Shown: in pieces, positions 17,857-27,329 of the stretch
How positions within the stretch are numbered: the stretch's first letter is position 1
Layout: each line of letters begins with the position of its first letter
NCBI GenBank assembly: GCA_964504565.1
Contig: CAZDEY010000001.1
Location: 186,001-250,000 of the forward strand
Direction of reading: 5' to 3'
Source of the DNA: Cesiribacter sp964504565
Lineage (GTDB): Bacteria > Bacteroidota > Bacteroidia > Cytophagales > Cyclobacteriaceae
Length of the DNA stretch: 64,000 nt
Notes under the pieces: model-generated
What the model saw: the letters and a program-made list of their open reading frames with translations, nothing else
What the model was told of the DNA's origin: nothing
Databases searched by the model: none
Translations under genes and position numbers: made by a program

Positions 17857-18999
17857 ATGAAAAAGCTATTCCTACTCTTCAGCGGGTTACTTCTAAGTGT
17901 ATCAACCTACGCTCAGCAGGGCAACACTGCACTGACAACCCTACCGGAAAGTCGCTCCTTATGGAACGATGCTAACGGTTGGCAACCCAATTTGCCAGGG
18001 AATAACCCAGCGAATAACCAGATCTCGGTAGATAATACTTTGCAGGCCAACGAGTCAGTTTCTATGACTAACTCCAGCCTAACGGTAAAGTCGGGCGATA
18101 CGTTATTTTTTAACCTGGCCGATCTTAGCCTAACATCCAACCGGGCCGACCGAACCTACTTTATTTCGGTAGAAACGGATGGTTTCCTGCTAATTAACGG
18201 CGATTTAACCATGAACCGCCAAAGCGGCAACCTAGTGCTAATGAATAACGGAACAGTAGTGGTTACCGGAACTACCGACCTTAATATATCGGGCTGGACG
18301 GGTGTAGCCTACTCGGAAGGGGCGCAAACGCGAAGCTATTTTTACACTCCACCCCGGGTTAACGGCTATACCATCAACAGTGGGCAGAACTACGGGGGCT
18401 ACTCAATAACCTACGGCGACGAAAATGATTTTATGCGCGACTTTCCGGAATTATATGCTATGATGGGTAGTGGCGGCGCGGTAGTTTTACCGGTAGAATT
18501 GCAAAGCTTTAGCGCGGAGGCTCAAACTAGTAGTGTGAACGTTAGTTGGGCAACTGCTTCTGAATTAAATTTCAGCCATTTTATTGTTGAACATAGTACT
18601 AACGGGTATACGTTTACTAAACTATCCCAATTAAATGCTCAGGGTAGTGGTTCAAGCTATAGATATTTGCACCAGCAAGCCCAAGCCGGTCTAAATTACT
18701 ATCGCCTAACTGCCGTAGATATTGACGGCTCTACCGAGGTTCACGGAACTAAATCGGTGTATATGGTAGAGAATGGCCTAGTTAGGGTTATAGGTAATCC
18801 GCTAGCCAATAAGCAGCTTAAATTAAATACTACCGGCCTTAGCTCGGAAGCTAAAGTAATTTTGCGCAATAGCCAGGGCAAATTTGTAGCCCAGCTACCA
18901 GCCACAGAAAGCACTAACTTAAATCTACCGGCGGGTATGTACCTACTAACCCTAACCGATGGCTTCTATACCGAGCAGCATCGTATAGTTCTTAACTAA
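17857..18999 (+). CDS. Exported T9SS cargo protein with G8/beta-helix-like and Fn3-like parts
   Basis: The ATG at 17857 starts a clean signal peptide (MKKLFLLFSGLLL...YAQ); an ATG five codons upstream is possible. After it come a beta-rich region (about residues 25-190) with short repeats of hydrophobic residues as in parallel beta-helix or G8 domains, an Fn3-like segment beginning VELQSFSA (common in T9SS proteins), and a C-terminal sorting domain ending in GMYLLTLTDGFYTEQHRIVLN-type strands. The protein is therefore likely exported by type IX secretion and surface-attached. No catalytic motif is seen. Confidence 0.75.
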   Translation: MKKLFLLFSGLLLSVSTYAQQGNTALTTLPESRSLWNDANGWQPNLPGNNPANNQISVDNTLQANESVSMTNSSLTVKSGDTLFFNLADLSLTSNRADRTYFISVETDGFLLINGDLTMNRQSGNLVLMNNGTVVVTGTTDLNISGWTGVAYSEGAQTRSYFYTPPRVNGYTINSGQNYGGYSITYGDENDFMRDFPELYAMMGSGGAVVLPVELQSFSAEAQTSSVNVSWATASELNFSHFIVEHSTNGYTFTKLSQLNAQGSGSSYRYLHQQAQAGLNYYRLTAVDIDGSTEVHGTKSVYMVENGLVRVIGNPLANKQLKLNTTGLSSEAKVILRNSQGKFVAQLPATESTNLNLPAGMYLLTLTDGFYTEQHRIVLN

Positions 19000-19142
19000 T
19001 ATAAGAGGAAGACAATTTTAGTATAGCTGACCTGTTTCTAGGCCGGCTATTTTTTTGCTACTGCCTCTAGCTATGCCGAAGCTTTTATTATAAGAAGTAC
19101 TGGTGCTCTTCCGCAGTAGTTTTTAAGCCAACTAAATAAAAA

Positions 19143-19167
19143 AACCAGCCCCGTTCCAGAGCTGGTT
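19143..19167. terminator. Bidirectional terminator between convergent genes
   Basis: AACCAGC (19143-19149) pairs with GCTGGTT (19161-19167). An A-run precedes the stem and a T-rich run follows it, so it can act for both the T9SS cargo gene and the catalase gene. Confidence 0.78.
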
Positions 19168-19199
19168 TCTTTCTTTATTGAATTTATTGCTGTCAGCGG

Positions 19200-21317
19200 T
19201 TAAGCCGCTTCTTTCCTATTCCAGAAGCGTAGCTTGCCGCAGGTTTTTATAAAGGCTTCCGCACTGTTGCTGGCGGAAAGGTCTACAAAGCCTTCATCCA
19301 GCTTTTTGGGCAGTCCGGTTTTATCGAAGAGGGCGCGGGCGGCATCATTATAGGCTACAAATTTGTAGTGCGAGTAGCTGTTGGCTACAAACTCGCGGGC
19401 GGGCGGCATTGAAGCTAATTGGTCAATTCCGTCTTTGCCTCCAATAACCGCTATCGCATCGTACATAACTGATGGGCCGCCGTTTACTTTTTCGTCCATA
19501 TCGTACAGTTTACCATCGGAGCCCTTTACGCCCGCTATTTTAGGGCCTACCAGCTCAACCATAGCCCCCGCCTTTTTAGCGGCCTGCTTTAGTTGTTTTA
19601 CTAAGTCGGCATCAAAACCTTCGCTTACCAGTATGCCCAGTTTTCGGCCCTTAAAATTACCCGGCGTATTTTTTAGTATACTGAGCGCATCGGAAGGCTT
19701 CATATCTTTTTTGACCGGGGCGGCCGGTTCGGCAGCTTTCGGCATATCGGTTATTCCCAAACCCTCCGCTACGGTTTTGGCCAGCTCGTCGTCAATATTC
19801 ATTAGGTGCGATACCATGCGCTTGCGAATAGCCGGGGTTTCTACCTTACTCAACTCAAACACCAGTGCGTTGGCAATATGCTCTTGTTCGGTATCGGTTT
19901 GGCTAATATAGAATTGGCGCGCCTGGCTGTAGTGGTCGGCAAAGCTTTCGGCCCGTACGCGCAGCTTAGGCCCATCAGCCTCCTCGGGCTGAGTGCGGTA
20001 TCCTTTCTCGACCGATTCGCGCGGGCCCCCATTTTTGGTGCCCCAGCTATTAGGTTCGTAATTGGCCCGGCCCTTAGGGTTGTGCATAGCCATGTGCCCA
20101 TCTTGCTGAAAATGCGCAAACGGGCACTTTGGGGCGTTAATGGGTATATGCATGAAGTTAGGACTGCCCAAGCGCTTCAACTGAGTATCCAGGTACGAGA
20201 AATTACGGCCCTGCAGCAGCGGGTCGTTAGTGAAGCCAATGCCTGGCACTACGTTGTTGGTTTGGAAAGCCACCTGCTCGGTTTCCTGAAAGAAGTTATC
20301 CGGCATACGGTCCAGCACCATTCGGCCTACCGGTTTGGCCGGTACCAGTTCTTCCGGAACAATTTTGGTGGCATCCAGTACGTCAAAATCGAATTGCTCG
20401 GCAAACTTCTCGTCAAAGGTCTGCAGGCATAACTCCCACTCGGGGTAGTCGCCGGCTTTAATGGTATCCCACAAATCGCGGCGGTGAAAATCGGGGTCGG
20501 CCCCGTTAATCTTTACGGCTTCGTCCCATATTACCGACTGCAGGCCCAGTTTTGGTTTCCAGATGAATTTGGTGAAGGTAACTTTACCCTCTTTATTTAC
20601 CAGCTTAAAGGTATGCACGCCGAAGCCTTCCATAAACCGGAACGAGCGGGGTATTGTACGGTCCGACATAATCCACATCACCATATGCATAGCCTCGGGC
20701 ATTAGCGACATAAAATCCCAGAAGTTGTCGTGGGCAGTTTGGGCCTGCGGAAATGCGCGGTCGGGTTCCTGCTTGGCAGCGTGTATCAGGTCGGGGAATT
20801 TAATAGCATCTTGAATGAAGAACACCGGAATGTTATTGCCTACAATATCCCAGTTGCCTTCTTTGGTATAGAAGCGTACGGCAAAGCCGCGCACGTCGCG
20901 GGCTAAATCGGCCGAGCCTTTGTTGCCAGCTACGGTAGAAAAGCGTACGAATACCGGCGTTTTCTCGCCTTTGCGCTGAAAAATGTCGGCTTGGGTAAGT
21001 TCGGGTATCGGTTCGTAGGTTTCAAAGTAGCCGTGGGCGCCGTAGCCGCGGGCGTGTACTACCCGTTCGGGTATACGCTCGTGGTCAAAGTGGAACATTT
21101 TTTCCCTAAAGTGGAAATCTTCGAGCAGGGTAGCACCGCGCGGGCCCTGTTTCAGGGAGTTCTGGTCGTCGCTAACGGGTATGCCTTGCTGGGTGGTTAG
21201 GGTTTCGTAGCCTTGCTCGGCAGTTTGGTGGGTTTCGCCGCCCTGGCCCTGGTATACCTCCTGATCGGTATAGTTTACCTTTTTGCCGGGGTTTGCTTGC
21301 TTATTTTTGTTTGCCAT
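19200..21317 (-). CDS. katE: Large-subunit (clade 2) catalase, HPII type
   Basis: The 705-residue protein is a heme catalase, splitting hydrogen peroxide to water and oxygen. The distal His lies in RVVHARGYGAHG and the proximal Tyr in RNFSYLDTQ. A C-terminal extension of about 150 residues (GRKLGILVSEGFD onward) is the DJ-1/flavodoxin-like domain found only in large-subunit catalases such as KatE. There is no signal peptide, so it is cytoplasmic. It is monocistronic, with its own terminator and a 220-base upstream region in which no clear operator was seen. Confidence 0.95.
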   Translation of the reverse strand: MANKNKQANPGKKVNYTDQEVYQGQGGETHQTAEQGYETLTTQQGIPVSDDQNSLKQGPRGATLLEDFHFREKMFHFDHERIPERVVHARGYGAHGYFETYEPIPELTQADIFQRKGEKTPVFVRFSTVAGNKGSADLARDVRGFAVRFYTKEGNWDIVGNNIPVFFIQDAIKFPDLIHAAKQEPDRAFPQAQTAHDNFWDFMSLMPEAMHMVMWIMSDRTIPRSFRFMEGFGVHTFKLVNKEGKVTFTKFIWKPKLGLQSVIWDEAVKINGADPDFHRRDLWDTIKAGDYPEWELCLQTFDEKFAEQFDFDVLDATKIVPEELVPAKPVGRMVLDRMPDNFFQETEQVAFQTNNVVPGIGFTNDPLLQGRNFSYLDTQLKRLGSPNFMHIPINAPKCPFAHFQQDGHMAMHNPKGRANYEPNSWGTKNGGPRESVEKGYRTQPEEADGPKLRVRAESFADHYSQARQFYISQTDTEQEHIANALVFELSKVETPAIRKRMVSHLMNIDDELAKTVAEGLGITDMPKAAEPAAPVKKDMKPSDALSILKNTPGNFKGRKLGILVSEGFDADLVKQLKQAAKKAGAMVELVGPKIAGVKGSDGKLYDMDEKVNGGPSVMYDAIAVIGGKDGIDQLASMPPAREFVANSYSHYKFVAYNDAARALFDKTGLPKKLDEGFVDLSASNSAEAFIKTCGKLRFWNRKEAA

Positions 21318-21495
21318 ATACTTTTAAAAAATTGGGGGTGTTTGCTGTTACCGGCCCGTTAGGGGTTAGGGTGCAATTGGCAGGTAGGGTAATTTCCTGA
21401 GCTGCCGAATACTACCCGGCCTTAGTGCCGGTGTAAAAAGAAGCATTTAGCGTATAAATAGTTTACCTAAGCCCCGCTTTTTTCCCAAAGAAAAA

Positions 21496-21517
21496 CGAGA
21501 GCCGTTTCGGGCTCTCG
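21496..21517 (-). terminator. Terminator, copy 1 of a repeated stem
   Basis: CGAGAGCC-GTTTCG-GGCTCTCG, with A-run and T-run on the two sides, lies just past the stop of the YD-repeat-like gene. The stem and loop are identical to those at 22365-22386 and nearly identical to those at 24082-24104. Confidence 0.85.
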
Positions 21518-21540
21518 TTTTTAAATAATAGTTGAGATGA

Positions 21541-22323
21541 CTATTGATAGTACTCATATTCAAACTGCTCTAGTATATAGCCCTCAGTTTTCAAAAGTAG
21601 CCCATTAGTATCGTAGAAATATTTGACGGTATCTTCTAATTCTCCATCATCAAAGCGAGTGTATTCTTTTACTAAACCGTTTTCCATTTTGTAATCATAG
21701 GTATAGTTCCATTCACTTTTTGTATCGCCTCTAATTTCCCAACCATAATATTTATTCTTAAAATTTGGAATTAAAAATTCGGTAGTATCTACCCGATAAA
21801 GTTTCCCGTCTCGATACCATTCTCGTTCTTGAATCATCCCATTATCTTTAAACTTATCTATATAGTCCAGACTGCCATCTGGATTATATTTGGTAATTCT
21901 GCTCAGTTCATGGTTTTCGTAAATCAATTCATATTCCGATACTTCTATGGCAGGTTTATTTTTGATGCTATTCAGTATAAAATTGGGATTTATGCCCATT
22001 TTTTTTACTCTTTTTACTTCCTTTTTATCAGGTAGCCCGTTTTTTGTACTATCTACTATGCTTATAAGGTTGCCTATACTATCATACGTATAGTGAGTAG
22101 TATTAACCGTTGCACCAAGATTCAGGTTTACCTGATACTTAATCAGTCTACCTTCCCTATCATAGTAAGTTATAACACCCAAACTTTTGTTTGTTCCACT
22201 GTACCATTTCCTAAGCTTCACATGGTTTGCTTTGTAAATGCTATCTGCTTGGTAAGTTCCCTTTTCTTGAGCTTTTGCTTGTAAAATGAATAAACTCAGA
22301 AAAAGTAGCAGGAAATTCTTCAT
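21541..22323 (-). CDS. Exported protein with YD-like repeats
   Basis: The ATG at 22323 begins a typical signal peptide (MKNFLLLFLSLFIL...), while the longer frame upstream runs through the terminator hairpin and is discarded. The 260-residue product contains several units of the type TYYDREGRLIKY, YTYDSIGNLISI, KYNPDGSLDYI and FYDTNGLLLKTEGY, which resemble YD (RHS-like) beta-strand repeats or MORN-like tails. The function is unknown. It is AT-rich and lies downstream of the FAS1-SusD gene with its own terminator. Confidence 0.65.
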   Translation of the reverse strand: MKNFLLLFLSLFILQAKAQEKGTYQADSIYKANHVKLRKWYSGTNKSLGVITYYDREGRLIKYQVNLNLGATVNTTHYTYDSIGNLISIVDSTKNGLPDKKEVKRVKKMGINPNFILNSIKNKPAIEVSEYELIYENHELSRITKYNPDGSLDYIDKFKDNGMIQEREWYRDGKLYRVDTTEFLIPNFKNKYYGWEIRGDTKSEWNYTYDYKMENGLVKEYTRFDDGELEDTVKYFYDTNGLLLKTEGYILEQFEYEYYQ

Positions 22324-22346
22324 TGGGTTAGAGGATAATTTTTTAT

Positions 22347-22433
22347 TAAAGATAATAACAAAAACGAGAGCCGTTTCGGGCTCTCGTTTTCCTGTGATAC
22401 GATAAGCTATTAAGTTTACCGGCCCCCGCCGCC
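22347..22433. repeat. Direct repeat copy A, containing a stub of the asmA 3' end
   Basis: This segment aligns with 24063-24148: TAAAgATAATAAC, the terminator stem, and ending GGCCCCCGCCGCC. On the minus strand it contains GGCGGCGGGGGCCGGTAA, the same 18 bases that end the AsmA coding region (Gly-Gly-Gly-Gly-Arg-stop) at copy B. The hairpin CGAGAGCC/GGCTCTCG (22365-22386) should terminate the FAS1-SusD transcript. Confidence 0.75.
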
Positions 22434-24040
22434 TACCGGTAACCAGGGTTTTGTTCAACCCCGTATTCAACTTCTTGAATAGGAATAGGCAGCAATAGAT
22501 CTTTTTCGGTTACAGTTTCACCCGAAGAGGTCATAATATCCAGGTACTTTCCAAAGCGCTTTAAAGTACTGTATCTTTCGTTTTCAAAGGCTAACTCTAG
22601 TTGATATTCTAATAGTATTTTTTCTAGAACATTTTCTTTAGTTAGATTATTTGCTGGGTAAATTGTAGCATTAGCGCGATCTCGTATTTGGTTTATTTCT
22701 GTTATAGCCTCTATTAAGTCTCCACTTTGAGCTAATGCTTCAGCGTACATTAGCTTAACCTTACTATATCTAATAATGCTGTAATTGCTAATATTACTAA
22801 ACTTAGTAACCTGCCGGCCTTCAAACCAACTTTTCTTACGGATGTCCTCATCATCATACATTTGAATTAGCTTACTATCAGCTAAGTCATAATTGTAATT
22901 GTGGAGATCTAACTCTCTAATATTAATATTTGTAAATGCTTCTAATGGAATACCATACAGGATTTCTGAATCTACATTAATAGGTGAATCAGTATAGGTG
23001 GAGAGTGAATATTTATTGCTGGAAATTATTACTTGTAAGATATCCCTGGCAGTTGTATAGTCACCTTGTTCCAAGTATATCTCACCCAAGATACTCATGC
23101 CAGCCCATTTATTTAATCTTCCAGATATATTTTTATTTTCAGCTAACTGTGGAATAGCAGGATCAAGAAAGCCTCGCAAACTATCTAGTACATCGTCAAC
23201 TGAATATCTAGTCTTATCAAAGCTTGGATCTGGTGAGGGTGGTAGGTATACAACGGGTCCCCAAGTTTGAATGTACTCTAGATAGGTCAAGGCTATTAGT
23301 GCTTTAGATTCAGCTATCAGCGCTTCCTTCTCAGCAATAATTCTTGGTGATTCAGTTAAGGTTCTATAAACACTATTAGCATCTGATAATGTGCGGACAT
23401 AGTTATTAACCCACAAATCATATATAATGTTGGTACCAGCATTCTGAGTATGATCATCAAATTCTTCAAATCTAAAATTAGTAGATGTTCCCTCGTCAGT
23501 TATAGCTGCAGTAATTAACGTTTTATCACTGTTTATTTCGGCATAATGTAAATTGGCAGATACTAGCATTGAATTAGCTAATTCAGCATCCATAGATACA
23601 GGTTCCGTAACTGCTCTAGAGAAAGGCTTTTCTAATAAGTAAATAATACCATTGCTAGCTTCAATTCCAGTAATAATTACTTTTGCACCATCCAGAATTA
23701 ATTCAGATTCAGTAGCATAAATATCTACTTCAGAATTATATAGACTGGTAACCTTTGCTAAGTTTTTAAGCTCTTCTACAGAATATTTGCCTTCTATTAT
23801 ATGACTTCCAGCGGTATAATCCGTTTCGCTTCCGTTGGGCACCGCAAAAACTGTTAATTCGGTTTCAGATCTCAATAGAGGAGTTAGGCCTTCGTCATCT
23901 ACTTTGCTTAAAAATAATGAAAACCTAGAATCTGCCGCTAGCTTATTATATAAAGAGTTTCCAGCTACAGAGTCATCGTTTTTATTACAAGCAGAAAAGA
24001 AAACTAGGAGTCCGAGAAATATTAAAAGTGTTTTTTTCAT
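22433..24040 (-). CDS. FAS1-SusD/RagB fusion lipoprotein, orphan
   Basis: The 535-residue lipoprotein (lipobox FSAC near residue 18) has a FAS1 (fasciclin)-like domain at about residues 30-145: ELTVFAVPNGS, HIIEGKYSVEELK, GAKVIITGIEASNGIIYLL. After it comes the SusD/RagB region with TPR-like helices (LIAESKALIALTYLEYIQTWGP, YLEQGDYTTARDIL) and the typical C-terminal half: KLMYAEALAQSG, INQIRDRAN, LELAFENERYSTLKRFGK, LLPIPIQEVEYGVEQNPGY. SusD proteins bind glycans or peptides at the cell surface and work with a SusC TonB receptor, but none is encoded next to this gene. The gene is AT-rich and flanked by an 86-bp direct repeat, suggesting acquisition. Confidence 0.78.
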   Translation of the reverse strand: MKKTLLIFLGLLVFFSACNKNDDSVAGNSLYNKLAADSRFSLFLSKVDDEGLTPLLRSETELTVFAVPNGSETDYTAGSHIIEGKYSVEELKNLAKVTSLYNSEVDIYATESELILDGAKVIITGIEASNGIIYLLEKPFSRAVTEPVSMDAELANSMLVSANLHYAEINSDKTLITAAITDEGTSTNFRFEEFDDHTQNAGTNIIYDLWVNNYVRTLSDANSVYRTLTESPRIIAEKEALIAESKALIALTYLEYIQTWGPVVYLPPSPDPSFDKTRYSVDDVLDSLRGFLDPAIPQLAENKNISGRLNKWAGMSILGEIYLEQGDYTTARDILQVIISSNKYSLSTYTDSPINVDSEILYGIPLEAFTNINIRELDLHNYNYDLADSKLIQMYDDEDIRKKSWFEGRQVTKFSNISNYSIIRYSKVKLMYAEALAQSGDLIEAITEINQIRDRANATIYPANNLTKENVLEKILLEYQLELAFENERYSTLKRFGKYLDIMTSSGETVTEKDLLLPIPIQEVEYGVEQNPGYR

Positions 24041-24062
24041 GATTAAGGATTAGGAATACTGG

Positions 24063-24148
24063 TAAATATAATAACAAAAAACGAGAGCCAACTCCGGACT
24101 CTCGTTTTCTTATAAGATAAGTTTATTAGCTTACCGGCCCCCGCCGCC
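24063..24148. repeat. Direct repeat copy B, with terminator of asmA
   Basis: Counterpart of 22347-22433. It contains a hairpin CGAGAG (24082-24087) with CTCTCG (24099-24104), which terminates the AsmA transcript, and the last codons of the AsmA gene. The loop differs from copy A, but the flanks are alike. Confidence 0.75.
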
Positions 24149-27100
24149 CAGTATATCTCTTATACCTTTGGTGGCTTTCTTTTTTAGGCTGTCTTCGGCG
24201 GCTTTGCGGCGTTTTTCCAGCTCGGCCTGGGCGCGGGCTTCGGCTTCGGCCCGCTGCTTTTCTAACTCTTCCTTCGCCCGGGCTTCGGCCTGCTGGCGTT
24301 CGGCTTCCAGCTTAGCCTTAGCATCGTCCAGCTGATTTTCTACCTGCTGCTTTACGGCATCTTTGGCTGCATCGGCTACGGAGGTGGCTACGCCGCCCTC
24401 GCCCGCGGTGGTGCCGCCACCCAGTATTTTAATGCTGGGGTCGTTGTAGGTTCCGCCTACGCCCAGATTCAGCTTTATGGTTTCTACATTTGCGCCCGAA
24501 CCAGCGCCCACTTTACTCAACAAGCTATTTAGGGCTTGGCCGGCCGCTCCCGCCGGTACGTCCAGGTTCATGGTATAATCCAGCGCGCCGTTAAGGCCCT
24601 GCCGGCCGCCAATGGTTACCGGCACGTTGCCAATATTAAAATCAAACGGTTCGGTATTTACAAAGCCGTCGGCTACCTTTACTTTCATCAGTAAGTCTTT
24701 AAGCTTCAGCATATCGGAACCCAGGTTATCGGTAAGCTTGGTGGTTAGGGCTACTTTTTGCAGAATTTTAGAGTTCTCCAGCGTGGCCTGCAGTACCTCT
24801 ACCAGACCGCTGCCGGTAAGGCTATTCAGTTGCGGCATCATATCCTGACCCAGTAGGCCGCTCAGTTTAAAGTCGGTGCTGAAGGTACCATCCATTTTTT
24901 GCGCAATAGGAGCCAGGGCCTTAATGGTATTAAAGTTGGCGTAAGCGTTGCTAATGCTCAGGTCGCTTATTTTCAGGTTAAAATCGAAAGCCGGTTTTTC
25001 GGTATTGCGCGGATCATACGTGCCGCTTAGGCCAAAACCGCCACCCAGCGTATTAAAGGTTAGGTTTTCCATTCTGAGCACTCCATTCTGGGCGGTTATG
25101 GTGCCTACCATATTTTCCAGCGTCAGGTTATCGTAAATAACCTCGCCGGCGGTGGCGGCAAAGGTTAAATCCAGGTTTTGAGGTATTTCTACTACCGTCA
25201 TAGCCCCGCCGGCGGTATCAGCCGGAGCGGTTTCGCCATCCTCGCTCATCCACTGGTTTACGTTAATGCGCTGGCTTACCATTTTTAGGTTGCCGCGCAG
25301 CGTTTGATCGTCTTTAAGGGCGTAGCCAATATAGTTGGTAATAGTGCCGGTCAGGCTCATATCGGTATCGCCAATTTTGCCGTTCATTTCCTGCAACTGC
25401 ATGCTCTGCGGATTAAACTGCATGCGGGCGCTGCTCATCAGGAAGTCAAAGGGCAAATCGACGCTGCTGTAGCTAAAGTTTTCCATGGCCATGGTACCGC
25501 TGGTGGGCAGTTGGTCGTACTGCTCATTTTCTACGGCGCTCATTCTGCCTTTCGTTTGAATATCGGCTATAATGCGGCCGGCCAGTTCCATATCTTCAAA
25601 CTCCACAATCTTCTGAATAGTAGTAAAATCGATAGCGCCCTGCAGGGCTACATCCCAGCGGTAATCGTTCATATCTTCCAGGCGCAGGCGGCCGGTAACC
25701 TTGTCCTGATCGATAAGCATGCCGAAGGAGGGTACGTTAACTACCGTATTTTCCAGCTTGCCGGTGGTGTTTACCACGCTGCCGTTAAAGTTGAAATTCT
25801 GGATAGGAACCGGATAGGTAGCCGTTTTAATATAGCCGTCGGCTAACTGCATTTGGGCGTTCATTTCCGGAAAGCGGTTCTTCAGCGTATCGTATACACC
25901 TTTAGCTTTTAGGTTGAGGCTGAACACGCCTCGCATCGCTATGGTATCCAGTTTCAGGATTTGGTCTAGTTCGGCCAAATTAAGTTTAGCGTCAACATCG
26001 GCATTCACCTGCATGGGGTGCAGTCCGCGCAGCTCTACCGAACCTTTCGCCGGATTCTGACCCATATTCAGGCTGAAATCTTTGATATTTACCAGCAGAT
26101 CCTGCATATCGCCGGTAGGGTCTTCTACCACCATATTTACGTTTACGTTCTCAACGGCCTGGGGCAAATCGGGGTACTTAAAGTAGCCGTCTTTAACGCT
26201 AAGGGCCACCCGGTAGCCGGGCAGGGTGCTGTCGGCGGCACTGTAGGCTCCGCGCAGGTAACCCTCAAAACCAACTTCGCCGCGGGCCTCCAGTTCTTCA
26301 AAATGCTCGTTGTAAACACCAGGCACCAGGCTCAGCAGGCTTTTAAAGGTATTTTCCGGGGTAGAAAAGCGCAGGTTGAAGCTTATAGGTTCACCGGGCA
26401 TAATAATATCCCCGTCTACCTTCATGGCAAAGTTATTGAGCTCAATCAGGTTATCTTTAAAGGTGTAGCGAGCTTCGGGCAGGTTCATTTCTAGGGTTAC
26501 GTCGCCTTCCAAATGCTTATCGCTTACGTACTCAATACCGTCAAAAACCAGGGAGGCGCGCTGAGCCTCGGTAGTGGTACGCAGGTCGAAGATATCCTGC
26601 GTAAAGTCGCCGCTACCGCCGTGGGTTACTTCTTCGGCTTCTATACGGATAGGAATGGTGAGGTCTTCGTACACAATACGGCCGTTTTGCACCTGCCAGC
26701 GCTTTATGCCCAAATTAAACTCGGCGGCGGTGGTATCGCTTTCTTCGGTGGGCAGGGTTTCGTCGGCAATGGCAATATCGTAGTTGGTAAGGCCTTCTTC
26801 GTTTACCAAAATCTGCACCAACGGGTTATCCAACTCAATGGCATTAATTTCCATTTTATCACCAAAAATTACCGAACCCAGGTTCAACACTATAGAAAAG
26901 CGATCGGCCGCCACCAGGGTATCGCCGGCGAAGGGGGCACGGTTTACCACGCTAAAATCTTCCAGGCTGGCGGTTACATTCGGGAAGTTCCGGAAAAGGC
27001 TCAGGCTAACATTGTCGGAATCGTAGTGCACATCGGCGTTTACGGTCTTGGCTAGTTGCTGGTCAACCTTTTCAAATATGGCATCCTTAAAAAATACGGG

Positions 27101-27166
27101 TACCAGTAGCAGCAGTAGCAATAAAGCTACTAGTATGCCGCCTATAATCAGTCCTACTTTTTTCAT
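24131..27166 (-). CDS. AsmA-family inner-membrane/periplasmic protein
   Basis: The 1011-residue protein (start at MKKVGL, two codons inside a longer frame) has one N-terminal transmembrane helix (about residues 4-25) and a long beta-rich periplasmic body. The N-terminal region (AKTVNADVHYDSDNVSLSLFRNFPNVTASL) matches the AsmA domain, and residues about 720-900 match the AsmA C-terminal part (GLSGTYDPRN, MDGTFSTDFKLSG, GQDMMPQLNSLTGSG). It ends with a Glu/Ala/Arg-rich coiled-coil helix and a Gly-rich tip. AsmA-like proteins are bridge-like lipid carriers between the inner and outer membranes. It is transcribed alone, ending at the hairpin inside copy B of the direct repeat. Confidence 0.88.
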   Translation of the reverse strand: MKKVGLIIGGILVALLLLLLLVPVFFKDAIFEKVDQQLAKTVNADVHYDSDNVSLSLFRNFPNVTASLEDFSVVNRAPFAGDTLVAADRFSIVLNLGSVIFGDKMEINAIELDNPLVQILVNEEGLTNYDIAIADETLPTEESDTTAAEFNLGIKRWQVQNGRIVYEDLTIPIRIEAEEVTHGGSGDFTQDIFDLRTTTEAQRASLVFDGIEYVSDKHLEGDVTLEMNLPEARYTFKDNLIELNNFAMKVDGDIIMPGEPISFNLRFSTPENTFKSLLSLVPGVYNEHFEELEARGEVGFEGYLRGAYSAADSTLPGYRVALSVKDGYFKYPDLPQAVENVNVNMVVEDPTGDMQDLLVNIKDFSLNMGQNPAKGSVELRGLHPMQVNADVDAKLNLAELDQILKLDTIAMRGVFSLNLKAKGVYDTLKNRFPEMNAQMQLADGYIKTATYPVPIQNFNFNGSVVNTTGKLENTVVNVPSFGMLIDQDKVTGRLRLEDMNDYRWDVALQGAIDFTTIQKIVEFEDMELAGRIIADIQTKGRMSAVENEQYDQLPTSGTMAMENFSYSSVDLPFDFLMSSARMQFNPQSMQLQEMNGKIGDTDMSLTGTITNYIGYALKDDQTLRGNLKMVSQRINVNQWMSEDGETAPADTAGGAMTVVEIPQNLDLTFAATAGEVIYDNLTLENMVGTITAQNGVLRMENLTFNTLGGGFGLSGTYDPRNTEKPAFDFNLKISDLSISNAYANFNTIKALAPIAQKMDGTFSTDFKLSGLLGQDMMPQLNSLTGSGLVEVLQATLENSKILQKVALTTKLTDNLGSDMLKLKDLLMKVKVADGFVNTEPFDFNIGNVPVTIGGRQGLNGALDYTMNLDVPAGAAGQALNSLLSKVGAGSGANVETIKLNLGVGGTYNDPSIKILGGGTTAGEGGVATSVADAAKDAVKQQVENQLDDAKAKLEAERQQAEARAKEELEKQRAEAEARAQAELEKRRKAAEDSLKKKATKGIRDILGGGGR

Positions 27167-27278
27167 ATACAACTTGGTATGAATTCTTAAGCTAAATTAC
27201 AAATTCTAGTATAAGAACTGTGCCCTCAGCCTAAAGATTGTAGTGCTAAGTAGGATTTGAATAAGAAGTAAACAAAAA

Positions 27279-27298
27279 ACCCCAGCCGGCGGCCGGGG
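27279..27298 (-). terminator. Hairpin terminator of the NmrA-like gene
   Basis: A GC-rich hairpin (CCCC...GGGG arms with inner CCGG/CCGG pairing) is followed on the minus strand by a T-run (A6 on the plus strand at 27274-27279), about 30 bases after the gene's stop codon. Confidence 0.75.
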
Positions 27299-27329
27299 AA
27301 CTGGTTGCGTATATGGAAAGGCAGGCAAC

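Noticed and set aside
22433..24040. SusD as part of a polysaccharide locus with the GH53 enzyme at 11.8 kb
   Set aside because: They are 10 kb apart with unrelated genes between and no SusC; no shared transcript is likely.
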